Assembly (NCBI GenBank): GCA_050288705.1
Contig: JBNKEI010000150.1
Location: 1-61,396, forward strand
Source of the DNA: JBNKEI01 sp050288705
Lineage (GTDB): Bacteria; Myxococcota; Myxococcia; Myxococcales; UBA5297
Reading direction: 5' to 3'
Length of the DNA stretch: 61,396 nt
Every line of letters begins with the position of its first letter. The first letter of the stretch is position 1. The position numbers and the translations under genes were made by a program. Shown here one piece after another: positions 9,915 to 19,704 of this stretch. The notes under the pieces are model-generated. The model saw only the letters and a list, made by a program, of their open reading frames with translations, had not been told where the DNA came from and made no database searches.

Positions 9915-12900
9915 ATGAATAGAATAAAAAAAAACCTAAATGCATATTTCTCAAAGATAGCCAGAGTAAAAGAGGCAGGAGCCAAAAACTTAGAATCACA
10001 TTCTGGTATTGATTTGAAAGATTCATATGATCATTTGGAGTCTACGAATAGGGCGCCAGGTGTCACAGCAAACGCAAATATTCGCCGACTTTCTTCTATG
10101 CTTTCATTTTCCAATTTTTTGTCGCAAAGTAATATTCTGCGATATTCTCTGGATGAACCAGGAAATGTTAATGGTAGGCGCACGATAGATTTAAGCGATT
10201 CGGAAAGTGAAATTTCAGATTCCAATTTTTTGTCGCAAAGTAATATTCTGCGATATTCTCTGGATGAACCAGGAAATGCTAATGGTAGGCGTACGATAGA
10301 TTTAAGCGATTCTGAAAGTGAAGTTTCATATGTTTCGGAAAAAGAATGTGTTCAAATAAATAAGCATGACTTAAAAAAAACCACACTTGCTGATTATTTA
10401 AAAGACGAAAACTCTAATGATGTTTTGAGCTATGGTAGAGAGGGTCCAGGAAACATCTCTGCTGAAATTCAATTTGCTCCGTCATCACCCGACTCAACAA
10501 ACGGGAATCATGAATTTACTTTTCATGTGCCTGATGAAGCTCCCGAAAGCTCAAAGCTTTCTTTTCCAGATACTAATAAGAATGAATATAATCCATCCAG
10601 GCCTAGCAGCCCAGAACATGGTGATCAGTTTTTGACAAGAATACTTTCAAAACCCGGTTCCGAGGACCTAGATCCTGGAATCTTGGAAACGCATGGTAAA
10701 TGTCGGAATTATTATAAACCTAAAAACGATATAGGCACCGCTGCTCAGAGGTTTACATCAAACATATTTGATTCCTCGCGTTTGCCGCAAGATCTTAGCC
10801 TTTTTAGTCCTAATGTCAGTTTTGCTTCGACAATTTTCAACATGAATTCCCCATCAAGAAGCAATATGGATGGGAATTTTACTGCAATAGAAGCTAAGCT
10901 GGGCAATTTGAAGAGCGCGTTTGAATCCAATGAATTCGGCAAAAATGTAAAGAATCTTGGAAAAAATCATGACAAGTTTATCAAAAAAGCGAACAAGCTG
11001 ATTGAAGCTCTGCAGAAATCAATTGATAGTAGTCAAGTCATTGCTAAGAAAAAAGTAGAAGACCAGATCGATAATATCAAGAAGGCTAAACAAATTGCGG
11101 AACTAAATGAGTTTGCTATTAGGGATAAGGTATTTATTTTCGAAAAGCTTGAGACCAGATACTGCGATATGAAAGGGTCTTATGTTAATATTTTCGGTTT
11201 TCCTCCGAATATGGAATTTATACAAAAGGAGTTAAAGAAAAAAAACGCTTACTTGGAGCAACTAATCGAGGTAATGAATACTGTCGAAGACGAAAGCAGA
11301 AAAGCCAAGCTGCAAAACGAGATAAATGTAGTAGCAGCCGATAGGGATGCACTTTTATTCCAATTTGGTGTAAATACCCCAGAGAATGAAAGATGTGCTA
11401 CGAAATTAAAAACCTCTATGGAAAAAGAAATCAAAGGATTCAATTCTGTTCTGTCGAAAATACAGAATGGAAAAAAAGGATACCCAGCCTTTATTGCAAT
11501 GCTTTTGGAATATAAAATTTTGGACGATTTTAAACCGTTTAAACCTTTTAAACGCAAGGAAAGGGAGCTTCAGGAGCAATACGACTATCTACTACAGCAT
11601 GCTGTTAACATAATTCAGCATATTGAAAGGAACTGTGGCGGATTGGGGAATATGGCTGGAATTATACAGATTTTAAAGCACATTGACAACCCAGGTGATA
11701 TAAATTATATGAAGATTCTGGAAGCCCCAGCTGCTTATGCCGCATCAACTGCAATAACTACATCCTATTATGGAAGTGTATGGGATAAAAAGCCCGGAGC
11801 ATATAAATTTTCGGGAGATGCAAAACTGTATTTGCTGTGGTCCAATGCGGTGCTATCATATTTTAAAGTTATCGGCGATGTTTTCAGATTAAAGCACGGC
11901 TTGGACGCCAAGAAAATTGCCGAAACGGCTATAACCGAAGCCGAGAAGAACGCCAAAAAGGATGCTGTTATCGAGATTTTGTTGGAAAAAGCAGAGCAGA
12001 ACAAAACTGGTGTCAATGCAGCAAAACGCGACGCTGTTTACAAGCATTTGATGCTTTTAGATTCTTGTAAAGAAACCGATGGGCTTTTGCCGGAACAGGA
12101 GAAGCGCTGCAAAATGCTTGAAGAGCTTCATTTTATATATATGATGCGTCTGAAAACCGGCGTTCAGACAATGAATCGAAGGGCGCTAAGTACGGTGCTC
12201 AATGTCGTTACTGGTGCGGGCAGCTCACTTGCTGCATCTGCAAAGCACTCTAAAGTATTCTATGGAGCACCCAATGCACTTGGAGTAGCCGCTCAAGCAC
12301 CGAAAAATGCAATGAACCTTACAAGGCTCATCAAATTTGTAGGAAGAGATGAGGCATTTTATCGCGCTTTTGGAAAGTACAATAAAGTACATCCAGCCGT
12401 CATTAGTGTACTAGAAGAAAAATCTGAAGCTTATTCCGAAGCTATAAAGGATATTGAAAAAGGATCAAAGCCAAACAGTAAAGTCTGGAATGATAACGAG
12501 AAAATCAATGCTATTATAAATAATGCAATTGATAATGCTCTTGACAAACTTCGGCTGTTTAGAGAACAGCCCATTTACAAGGACGAAAAAGAGTGGTCGG
12601 CATTTGTCGACGAGACAGTAGGTAATAATATTTCGCAAAGCACATGGGAAGCGGTGAAGAATGATACCAATTCTCATTGGTTTTATGGTAATTTTGATAT
12701 CTCAAAGGTAAGACCGAATAAAATTGCAATGGTAGACAGGGCTGCGTTATATTTGGTGGGAATGTTCAAAGATTTTGTCAAAAGCAACGACATAGATGTA
12801 CTGGAGGCATTGGCCTCTGACGGCAAGCGAATACTTCAGCAGGCCTCTAAGGATGGACATGTCGTTATAAACAAAAAAGACATTCCGCTTCCTGCGCTGG

Positions 12901-13190
12901 AACTACTACATTCCAGTATTAAAGATTTTTCGGATATCATGGGACTTTTGAATCCTTATATGCCTGAGATTACATTTGAGCGCTTCATTGGTACGGAATA
13001 TGCTGTTCAAAGTCATATCAAAAACAAGCAGCTCTTAACCAAAATATCCAGAGGCAAAGAAATTAAAAACAATAATGTTAATACCGTGCCAGTTAAAAAC
13101 ATTGCTAATATTTCCGGAGAAAAGGCATTTGATGCTGATGTTTTAAAAAACTATAGTTTGATGGCGTATGCTACTACAAAAATAGTTTAA
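9915..13190 (+). CDS. Giant hydrophilic repeat protein of unknown function (effector-like)
   Basis: A 1091-aa protein I do not recognise. It has no signal peptide or membrane segment. Residues 1-330 are Ser/Asp/Glu/Pro-rich and probably disordered. They include two near-identical 37-residue units (66-102 and 103-139), each ending RRTIDLSDSESE, and a weaker third copy near 168 (LSYGREGPGNIS). From about 330 to the end the protein is Lys/Glu-rich and largely helical, with coiled-coil-like stretches around 345-420 and 430-500. The gene is visibly richer in A/T and in AAA/AAT/GAA codons than its neighbours, which suggests transfer. AGGTGA lies just upstream of the ATG. Composition resembles large secreted effectors of host-associated bacteria; that is inference only. 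Confidence 0.8.
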   Translation: MNRIKKNLNAYFSKIARVKEAGAKNLESHSGIDLKDSYDHLESTNRAPGVTANANIRRLSSMLSFSNFLSQSNILRYSLDEPGNVNGRRTIDLSDSESEISDSNFLSQSNILRYSLDEPGNANGRRTIDLSDSESEVSYVSEKECVQINKHDLKKTTLADYLKDENSNDVLSYGREGPGNISAEIQFAPSSPDSTNGNHEFTFHVPDEAPESSKLSFPDTNKNEYNPSRPSSPEHGDQFLTRILSKPGSEDLDPGILETHGKCRNYYKPKNDIGTAAQRFTSNIFDSSRLPQDLSLFSPNVSFASTIFNMNSPSRSNMDGNFTAIEAKLGNLKSAFESNEFGKNVKNLGKNHDKFIKKANKLIEALQKSIDSSQVIAKKKVEDQIDNIKKAKQIAELNEFAIRDKVFIFEKLETRYCDMKGSYVNIFGFPPNMEFIQKELKKKNAYLEQLIEVMNTVEDESRKAKLQNEINVVAADRDALLFQFGVNTPENERCATKLKTSMEKEIKGFNSVLSKIQNGKKGYPAFIAMLLEYKILDDFKPFKPFKRKERELQEQYDYLLQHAVNIIQHIERNCGGLGNMAGIIQILKHIDNPGDINYMKILEAPAAYAASTAITTSYYGSVWDKKPGAYKFSGDAKLYLLWSNAVLSYFKVIGDVFRLKHGLDAKKIAETAITEAEKNAKKDAVIEILLEKAEQNKTGVNAAKRDAVYKHLMLLDSCKETDGLLPEQEKRCKMLEELHFIYMMRLKTGVQTMNRRALSTVLNVVTGAGSSLAASAKHSKVFYGAPNALGVAAQAPKNAMNLTRLIKFVGRDEAFYRAFGKYNKVHPAVISVLEEKSEAYSEAIKDIEKGSKPNSKVWNDNEKINAIINNAIDNALDKLRLFREQPIYKDEKEWSAFVDETVGNNISQSTWEAVKNDTNSHWFYGNFDISKVRPNKIAMVDRAALYLVGMFKDFVKSNDIDVLEALASDGKRILQQASKDGHVVINKKDIPLPALELLHSSIKDFSDIMGLLNPYMPEITFERFIGTEYAVQSHIKNKQLLTKISRGKEIKNNNVNTVPVKNIANISGEKAFDADVLKNYSLMAYATTKIV
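10110..10331 (+). repeat. 111-bp in-frame tandem duplication
   Basis: Two almost identical 111-bp units (10110-10220 and 10221-10331) encode residues 66-102 and 103-139 of the giant protein. They differ at only a few bases, some of which change Val/Ala and Ile/Val. The near identity at DNA level shows the duplication is recent. Each unit ends with TIDLSDSESE, a short hydrophobic stretch followed by acidic and serine residues. Confidence 0.9.
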
Positions 13191-13263
13191 TTCATATTAA
13201 CTCGGTCCCCTGTGTCGAATAGGGTGCGTTGTTTAAGGTGTAGAAGTTCAAAGGATGGTTGTT

Positions 13264-13875
13264 ATGTTAAAGTATTTATTGCGTCATGAAAAATTTCCAA
13301 AAAGGCGCAGCCTTGCGAATAATAAAGCAATTACCTCGGCTAACGATTCTCGCCAATCGCTGAAATCTTCGGCAATACAAGCTGTTAATAAAAAGAGAGA
13401 TAACAGCCCAAGTGACACCTTCAAAGAAAGCACTTCTTGTTTCAAATTCACAAGTAAAAAAACCTCAGAGGTAAAACAGTTTTTATCTAATATGTGTAGC
13501 TCTCCCATAAATAAATTCACTGGACCCGCCCCCTCTGCCAATAGTCTTCAGCAAACTAAGAAGCCAACGCCAACGCGAGATATACCGTCAAAAGCAATCT
13601 CTAAAGATAGAAGACCAACTTTGAAGGAACTACTAGAAAGAGAACGTCTGGAGGAAGAAATTTCTGCGGGAGATACTAACTGCGCAAACCTCCTAAAACA
13701 GACCTCAAATGCGAACGAACTGGGAATTCAGTCTCTGGGTCATCTATCCGCTGACATTGATATGCTTATTAGTGACGCATTAGATCGCTCAAAAAATCCT
13801 GGGTTCGTTGCTGATCCCTGCATAGACATTGGCCCTAATTGTAATATTTTTAAAATTCCCAATACTCGCTTGTAA
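13264..13875 (+). CDS. Hypothetical basic/polar protein, possibly disordered
   Basis: A 203-aa protein of unknown function, rich in Lys, Ser, Asn and Pro, with no membrane segment or recognisable domain. The only likely ordered part is a short charged helix around LKELLERERLEEEIS. ATG 13264 is chosen because AAAGGA lies about 8 nt before it; an in-frame ATG at 13255 lacks spacing. It follows the 1091-aa gene by 73 bp on the same strand and shares its AT-rich composition and style, so the two probably arrived and act together. Nothing in the sequence shows the activity. Confidence 0.6.
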   Translation: MLKYLLRHEKFPKRRSLANNKAITSANDSRQSLKSSAIQAVNKKRDNSPSDTFKESTSCFKFTSKKTSEVKQFLSNMCSSPINKFTGPAPSANSLQQTKKPTPTRDIPSKAISKDRRPTLKELLERERLEEEISAGDTNCANLLKQTSNANELGIQSLGHLSADIDMLISDALDRSKNPGFVADPCIDIGPNCNIFKIPNTRL

Positions 13876-14137
13876 GAGTTTTCAGACTCAACGGCAAAGT
13901 CTAATTGAAAGCCAAATATATTCTAAGTGATTTGCGACGTTCCATGCCCACCCAGACGGTGCGAAAAATTTCGCCTTGGCCGGTCTGTATTTGCTCAGGC
14001 TGGCTCTAGGAACGTTGTTTATATGGTCATACGTCGGTCAGTTCTGTGGTATACACTTCCAGCAGGATACGGGCTCGAGCAAGAAGTAACCTCAACGCTA
14101 GAGTTAAGAAGCCTCTTATCGGCTTGGAGGGTATTCC

Positions 14138-15823
14138 ATGGCGGAACTGGTTTTTTTTCGGCGCAGCGAAGAATTGATGCGCGTGGCTTTAGACGGGAGC
14201 CCAACCATGGTCGGACGTGGTCCAAACAATGACATTTTGGTCCCTGACCCTGCAATATCTCGCAAACAGTTTTCTGTCGAAAAAAAGGGGGAGCAATGGA
14301 TTCTTCGGGATCAATCGGGAAGAGGGACCGAGGTTCTTGGTAATCGGGTTACGGAAACCGAGCTATGTGATGGATTTGATATTGGTCTTTCTCAGTGGCG
14401 GGCAGTTTTTTATCTGACTTCTGGTCGTGGCTATGGTGGTGAAACTACTCGGCAGCAACTGAAAGACGAAGAAGATACCCTTCTTCAGCCCTGTCGTCAC
14501 GAGAAAGAAGGGATTCCCCAGGCGTTTATACATGTAGGTGAGTCATCAAAGCACAGAGTAGTTTCGTTTTTTCAAGAGGCTATTATTGGGTCTAGCGACC
14601 GCTGCGACGTTAAGCTGGATGACCCTTTTGTATCTTCCCGGCACGCACGCATTGAGAGAAGAAACGGCGGGTTTGCTTTGTGCGATTTGCAGTCCAAAAA
14701 CGGTGTTTTTATTGGGCCAGTGCGAGTGTACGAAGCGGAGATCCCGGTTGGGTGTATAATTCGAATAGGAAATACCGATATTTCTCTTCGTTTGCAGAAC
14801 AAAAGTTTGAGTCCAGCACGATTTGAAGGCATGGTGGGTAACGATTCGTCAATGCGGCGCCTGTACGAAACAGTGGAGCGAGTAGCTCCCTCTACCGCGG
14901 CGGTGGCTATTTTTGGCGAATCGGGTACTGGAAAAGAGTTAGTAGCCCGAGCGGTACATGCGCGCAGTGCTCGGGCGGGCAAAGCTTTTGTTCCGGTCAA
15001 TTGTGGTGCCTTAAGCAAAGAACTGGTGGAGAGCGAGCTTTTTGGTCATGAAAAAGGCGCTTTTACCGGAGCAGAACGTATGCATAAAGGCGCTTTTGAA
15101 GAGGCCGACGGAGGGACTTTATTTCTCGATGAGATCGGCGAGCTTCCTTTAGCGCTGCAAGCTAAGTTGCTCCGTGCTCTAGAGCTTGGCGAAATTAAAC
15201 GGGTTGGTTCTTCCAAGCCTATGCATGTGGACGTGCGTGTGGTTGCCGCTACCAACAAAGATCTTCGAGCAGAGGTAAAGCGTGGAACCTTTCGCGAAGA
15301 TTTATACTGGCGCTTGTGTGTAGTGCCAATGCAACTTCCGCCTCTTCGGGCACGTAAAAGCGACTTGCGAGTATTAATATACCATTTCTTGCACCTATAT
15401 TCTCCACTTCATACGGCAGTATCGCTTTCTCCCGAGGCAGAAGAAACCTTTATGTCTCATAACTGGCCAGGAAATGTACGCGAATTAAAGAATACTGTGC
15501 ATCGCAGCTTGCTATTACGCAAAGGAGAAACTATTGAAGCCAGTGATATTCTATTTGATCGCGAAAAAGAAGCCGTTCGCGCTGCCGAAGGCGAAGCATT
15601 CTATGATCCCCATGTGGATGATTTAGAACGTATATTTATTCCCGGAAAAACCATGGAAACAATTGATGATGAATTTTTCTTGAAAACCTGTCGCCGAGTA
15701 GGGACGCGGGTATCCAAGGTTGCCGAGGCTATTGGGCAATCGCGGGGGGCGGTATATAGGCGTATGGAAAGATTGGGCATTGTTCCTTCTGGAGGTGATC
15801 CGCAAGTAAAAGGCGAGGCTTAG
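14138..15823 (+). CDS. Sigma54-dependent activator with two FHA domains
   Basis: A 561-aa enhancer-binding protein. Two N-terminal FHA domains (about 20-80, with VGRGPNNDILV and SRKQFSV; and 130-225, with GSSDRCDVKLDD, SSRHARIER and SKNGVFIG) bind phosphothreonine. The AAA+ domain follows with Walker A GESGTGKE, the sigma54 contact loop GAFTGA, Walker B GGTLFLDEIGEL and the R-finger region. A C-terminal Fis-type helix-turn-helix (VSKVAEAIGQSRGAVYRRMERLG) binds DNA. The sensory half thus reads Ser/Thr kinase signals rather than a histidine kinase, a layout common in Myxococcota. GGAGGG precedes the ATG. The preceding 262 bp show no clear sigma54 site. Confidence 0.95.
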   Translation: MAELVFFRRSEELMRVALDGSPTMVGRGPNNDILVPDPAISRKQFSVEKKGEQWILRDQSGRGTEVLGNRVTETELCDGFDIGLSQWRAVFYLTSGRGYGGETTRQQLKDEEDTLLQPCRHEKEGIPQAFIHVGESSKHRVVSFFQEAIIGSSDRCDVKLDDPFVSSRHARIERRNGGFALCDLQSKNGVFIGPVRVYEAEIPVGCIIRIGNTDISLRLQNKSLSPARFEGMVGNDSSMRRLYETVERVAPSTAAVAIFGESGTGKELVARAVHARSARAGKAFVPVNCGALSKELVESELFGHEKGAFTGAERMHKGAFEEADGGTLFLDEIGELPLALQAKLLRALELGEIKRVGSSKPMHVDVRVVAATNKDLRAEVKRGTFREDLYWRLCVVPMQLPPLRARKSDLRVLIYHFLHLYSPLHTAVSLSPEAEETFMSHNWPGNVRELKNTVHRSLLLRKGETIEASDILFDREKEAVRAAEGEAFYDPHVDDLERIFIPGKTMETIDDEFFLKTCRRVGTRVSKVAEAIGQSRGAVYRRMERLGIVPSGGDPQVKGEA

Positions 15824-15835
15824 GGGCACAAGCTG

Positions 15836-16441
15836 CTAATTAGGAGAATAATCGGTGCGAATTGACCCTATAATTTGCTCAATGTCCGATTTCACATGCA
15901 AAGGTGCGCTGCGTGGCCAAGTTGCTAGGAGTACAAAGACTTTCCCTTGTCCTTCCAAAATAGTTACCCGGCCAAGAACCTGTTCTCCGGCAGAAAAATC
16001 AAATCCCACCGCACCTGCAGCCACTTGTTGCGGGCTTACAGTGCTGGTAGTAAATCCCGGGCGATGCTTTAATCCAGAGGTTAATTTCTCTGCAAATTGA
16101 AAAGGTGTAGCTACTGCCGGAGCAATTTGTACCACTACTTGTGCCCCTTGATTAACGTTGGCGACTATTACTGGAACCTCGATGGTTTTGGTGGAAAGTT
16201 TTTTTTTCAATTGAAATTTCCAACTTGAATTAGGACTTTGAATAGAGAATCCATGGCTGATATCCACGTATTGTGGCGTTGATTTGTTTTGTTCTAGGGA
16301 ATCGATTTCTGAGGGTTCTTTAATTGGTGAAGATGTCGATGAAAGCTCTTTTGATTGATGACCTGAATGTATGCGAGCACAACCTGTCAGGGACAGGGAA
16401 ATGCCAATAGCTGTCAAAGTAACCCATATTGCCGATTGCAT
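15836..16441 (-). CDS. Lipoprotein of unknown function
   Basis: A 201-aa protein with a type II signal peptide (lipobox LTGC at about 18-21), a Ser/Glu-rich linker to residue 60, and one globular domain beginning near YVDISHGFSIQSP. That domain looks like a PsbP- or DUF1795-type sandwich of the sort found in cell-envelope lipoproteins; this is a weak resemblance. It converges on the FHA regulator with only 12 bp between the two stop codons and lies downstream of the beta-propeller gene, separated from it by a terminator-like hairpin. Confidence 0.75.
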   Translation of the reverse strand: MQSAIWVTLTAIGISLSLTGCARIHSGHQSKELSSTSSPIKEPSEIDSLEQNKSTPQYVDISHGFSIQSPNSSWKFQLKKKLSTKTIEVPVIVANVNQGAQVVVQIAPAVATPFQFAEKLTSGLKHRPGFTTSTVSPQQVAAGAVGFDFSAGEQVLGRVTILEGQGKVFVLLATWPRSAPLHVKSDIEQIIGSIRTDYSPN

Positions 16442-16577
16442 GATTTCCTCCTTAGGTGAGGAAACTCGGCACTAAAAGGCGAGTGGGCAAGCGCTTTTTT
16501 TGGGCAGCTCGTGGCCCGAAATGAACCCAGATATAGACGGGTACAGGTGGTGGCGAACTCTTGCTCTGCGAAAGGTA

Positions 16578-16639
16578 AAAGACCGAGGAACCAGAAAGCG
16601 TTTATTTCCACTTAAACGCTGGAGGAATCCTCGGTCTTT
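16578..16639 (-). terminator. Nested hairpin terminator after the beta-propeller gene
   Basis: A 12-bp perfect outer stem (AAAGACCGAGGA 16578-16589 with TCCTCGGTCTTT 16628-16639) encloses an 8-bp inner stem (AGCGTTTA 16597-16604 with TAAACGCT 16613-16620). On the minus strand it lies 13 nt after the stop codon of the beta-propeller lipoprotein gene and runs into TTTTACCTTT. It is unusually long for a simple terminator and could also stabilise the message. Confidence 0.7.
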
Positions 16640-16652
16640 CGGCTAAATACTA

Positions 16653-19547
16653 TTAAAGATTGGTGACTTGAACTCCGTAGTACCCGCTAGGTAAATATGC
16701 GCGGTTATCCTCGACTACCACATTCTCGACCCAGCCGTTTACTCGGAAGAATTTATCAAACTGAAGTTTGGAAATTTCTTCAATTTTATAGATAAAGAAG
16801 CCCGAGTTTGCCGCTATGAATGCGCGTCCAGCGGCAACTTTTTGCAACCAGCCCCAATCAGGAACATTTACTCGTCCGGCAATATAAATGTTTTTCATGT
16901 CACTTAAATCAAAACTAACTAATGACTGTTGGTTTTGGGGAATATAGTAAGCTCTAGATACTGCATCCATTGGCTTAGAATCCACTGATACCGCTACTGA
17001 TGAATAATTTTCTGGCCTCATGATAGCAAAAGCAGATTTACCTTTGAATTCTAGGTTTCCAATGCTGCCTTTGATTTCAACGCTACTTTGCAAATATGCT
17101 GAGCCTTGGTAGATCTCCAGTGCATGCAAATAGGTGCGATTAACATTGGCGCTCGGATCCCACCAGCTTTCCAGGGTATAGATGAAGGGTTCTTGCTCAT
17201 CGAAACCTACTAGCCATCCAGGAATATTAATTGGAGAACCTACCACCGGATTATTGCGGTCACTAATATCGATCTCCCGCAGGTTATAACGGGCGAAGTA
17301 GCTTTCTCCTTTGCGGAAGGAAGTGTAATCACTAAAATAAAGAGTATGATTATTTTTGGCCTTTAATCCCCAAGCCCAGGGCGAATCTAATTCCACGGTG
17401 GATGCCAGTCGAGGTTGGTCAGGATTTGCTAAATCAACCAAATAAATCAGATGCTTATCCTGGGAAGGCGCGACTTGGCTCGATGCTTTGGCAACTGCAT
17501 CTTGGCTAGTACTGTCGTCAATCGCAGGCTTCGGATCTTCAGCTAGGTAGTAGGAGCGATACGTCCACCGATGAAAGGCTAATGCGTTTCTTCCCACTTG
17601 AACGATCTCGTTCCCGTAACCCCAATTCCAGTACCCGTAGCCTGTATTTACTGCGGTGGGGAGATCTACTGAGCCACGTAAGGTCGGACTAGTAGGGTTA
17701 GTAAGATCAAAAACTTGTACTCGGGTTACATTATATGGTTCGGTGTTCGATTGAATTGCGCTGGTAACATAGAAAAACTTATCATTTTGGAAAAGACGAC
17801 CGTGGGAGGCAGCAATTGAAATACTGGCCAGAGGAACGGCGGTGTCAGGATTAGTTTTTGGAGTCACGGTGAGAGTCATATTGTTGCCGTTTCTATCCTG
17901 GCAAAGCTGTACTGTGTAGTCGTCAATCAAGGCAAAATCGATTACGTTTCTCGCCAGTTCCAGTTTCGCGCGTAGCTGGGGCTGGTCGCGATTAGCAATA
18001 TCTACTATCTGAAATATTTCACTGGAAATGGTTAATACGGTATTTGAATCATGCAATACACCACGTTCGACCCAGCCAGCGTTTTCAATTAAGCCTCGCG
18101 CGGCCAGGGTTTCTTGGGAAAGATTAAAATCAATTAGCTGTACCCCTCCAATCGAACGCTGATAATTTTTGTCCCAAGCCGAGAAGGGAACAAGAATTAG
18201 GTTGGCTTCGGGAATTACCCGAAAGACTTTGGCATAATCATCACGCTGGCCAGGAACCCATCCCCAGTTGCCAGGCAGAGGTACTCGTTGAAGCAATTTT
18301 GGTTCCGATGATTTCACATCAACTAGAGAAACCGCCAAAGAAAATCCACCACTTTCCGCTTCATCGTGTCCCAGAGCTAATACATGATCGCCCATGGGAA
18401 CCATATAGTCGAGCCATCCACTCATTTTTAATTCGCCCAATAGCTTAGGATTAGCTGGATCGGAAAGGTCAAACGAAAACAAAGGATCAGTTTGTTTAAA
18501 GGTAACTAGATAGCCGCGATCACCGTCAAAAATAGCACTTTTTAGCTGCTCGTTTACCCGAAGGGTGTATTGCCCTAGTTGTTCGATTTTGTCAGGATTC
18601 TCCACCGAAAAGGTGGTTATAGACACATCCCCATTTCCCCAGTTTTCTCCACTGGCTACTCGTAGCACTTGGTCTTTTACGTCCATGGCCCAGCGGTCTC
18701 GTACTTGTCCTTTTAATTGAGTTTTTCCACGAATTTTTATGGCGCCATGGGGGTCGCTAATGTCAATATATTGAATATTGGTTAAATATTCATTGGTATA
18801 GCCGCTTGCCGCCAAATATATGGCCTGAGTATTTACATATATATGGTGCTCCCATCCCTTTCGCGGGAAGTCTTTGTTGTCTACTACTTGGATGTTGGTG
18901 GGATCTTTAATGCTTACTGACAAAACCGAGGTCATATCTTCAAAATCACTGCTAGCTGGATACATATAGCGGGGATATCGGTGACTAACCAAGTACATCA
19001 CATCGCCTACAATACGACTATCACTGCAATCACCTTCCAAATTAATCGCTCCCACAATAGTGGGCTTTTCCACGTTAGATACGTCTACTATTCTTAATTG
19101 GCTGCCGTAAAAGCCCTGTGCATCGGACGAAATGGCTTCGTCGCGCCAATATGACCAATAATCGCTAACAATGATATAAGCACGGTTTTCGCGCAAATAC
19201 ATGTCCTTGGGGTAGCCATAAATAGGAACACGTCCCACTAATTTAGGAGCATCAAGATTGCCAATATCTATGATTTGCAAGCCCCGATATCGATTAAGAA
19301 TAAATAAGTATTGACCTTCTATTTTGTAAATGTCGCTTTCTTCGATAAGACGTTGTTCTGATGCGGATTTGTTGGCGGAGTCGTCTGCGGCTTCCGCCAT
19401 GGCTACATCTCCCCTCATAGGAGGACCGTATTGGCTATTTCCTAGAGGGGTCTCGAAATCTGATTTACCGCTGGGAACGGACTTGTCTGAGCTTTTGCCG
19501 CAGGCGATAAGCATCAGCAAGAATAGTCCGATGGTTAGACGTCTCAT
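16653..19547 (-). CDS. Beta-propeller (LVIVD-repeat type) lipoprotein
   Basis: A 964-aa surface or periplasmic protein. The signal peptide ends in the lipobox LIAC followed by Gly, so it is lipid-anchored. Many repeats of the type YLFILNRYRGLQIIDIGNL, AYIIVSDYW and LRIVDVSNVEKPTIVG form blades, matching the secreted C-terminal beta-propeller family (COG4880-like) found in Myxococcota and archaea. A Gly/Asp/Ser-rich spacer links the anchor to the propeller. No catalytic residues can be assigned; such propellers usually bind proteins or sugars. ATG 19545-19547 is the natural start for the signal peptide. The gene appears monocistronic. Confidence 0.88.
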   Translation of the reverse strand: MRRLTIGLFLLMLIACGKSSDKSVPSGKSDFETPLGNSQYGPPMRGDVAMAEAADDSANKSASEQRLIEESDIYKIEGQYLFILNRYRGLQIIDIGNLDAPKLVGRVPIYGYPKDMYLRENRAYIIVSDYWSYWRDEAISSDAQGFYGSQLRIVDVSNVEKPTIVGAINLEGDCSDSRIVGDVMYLVSHRYPRYMYPASSDFEDMTSVLSVSIKDPTNIQVVDNKDFPRKGWEHHIYVNTQAIYLAASGYTNEYLTNIQYIDISDPHGAIKIRGKTQLKGQVRDRWAMDVKDQVLRVASGENWGNGDVSITTFSVENPDKIEQLGQYTLRVNEQLKSAIFDGDRGYLVTFKQTDPLFSFDLSDPANPKLLGELKMSGWLDYMVPMGDHVLALGHDEAESGGFSLAVSLVDVKSSEPKLLQRVPLPGNWGWVPGQRDDYAKVFRVIPEANLILVPFSAWDKNYQRSIGGVQLIDFNLSQETLAARGLIENAGWVERGVLHDSNTVLTISSEIFQIVDIANRDQPQLRAKLELARNVIDFALIDDYTVQLCQDRNGNNMTLTVTPKTNPDTAVPLASISIAASHGRLFQNDKFFYVTSAIQSNTEPYNVTRVQVFDLTNPTSPTLRGSVDLPTAVNTGYGYWNWGYGNEIVQVGRNALAFHRWTYRSYYLAEDPKPAIDDSTSQDAVAKASSQVAPSQDKHLIYLVDLANPDQPRLASTVELDSPWAWGLKAKNNHTLYFSDYTSFRKGESYFARYNLREIDISDRNNPVVGSPINIPGWLVGFDEQEPFIYTLESWWDPSANVNRTYLHALEIYQGSAYLQSSVEIKGSIGNLEFKGKSAFAIMRPENYSSVAVSVDSKPMDAVSRAYYIPQNQQSLVSFDLSDMKNIYIAGRVNVPDWGWLQKVAAGRAFIAANSGFFIYKIEEISKLQFDKFFRVNGWVENVVVEDNRAYLPSGYYGVQVTNL

Positions 19548-19704
19548 GCGTGACTCCCATAAACAAAACAGGTTGATCGGCTAGCTGCTCCATGCGAAGT
19601 AAAAGCAAGAATCGATCCGTAGGTTCAAATGAGTAAATTGAGTGAATTAGCTAGGTTAGGAGCGATAGAAGAAAACCGAGAATCAGATTTCTGAAAGAGG
19701 GATC

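Noticed and set aside
13876..14137. Possible sigma54 promoter before the FHA regulator
   Set aside because: A TGGC and a TTGCT occur, but the GG and GC are 13 nt apart rather than 10.
13927..14232. 101-codon frame before the FHA regulator
   Set aside because: It overlaps the start of the regulator in another frame and has no coding character.
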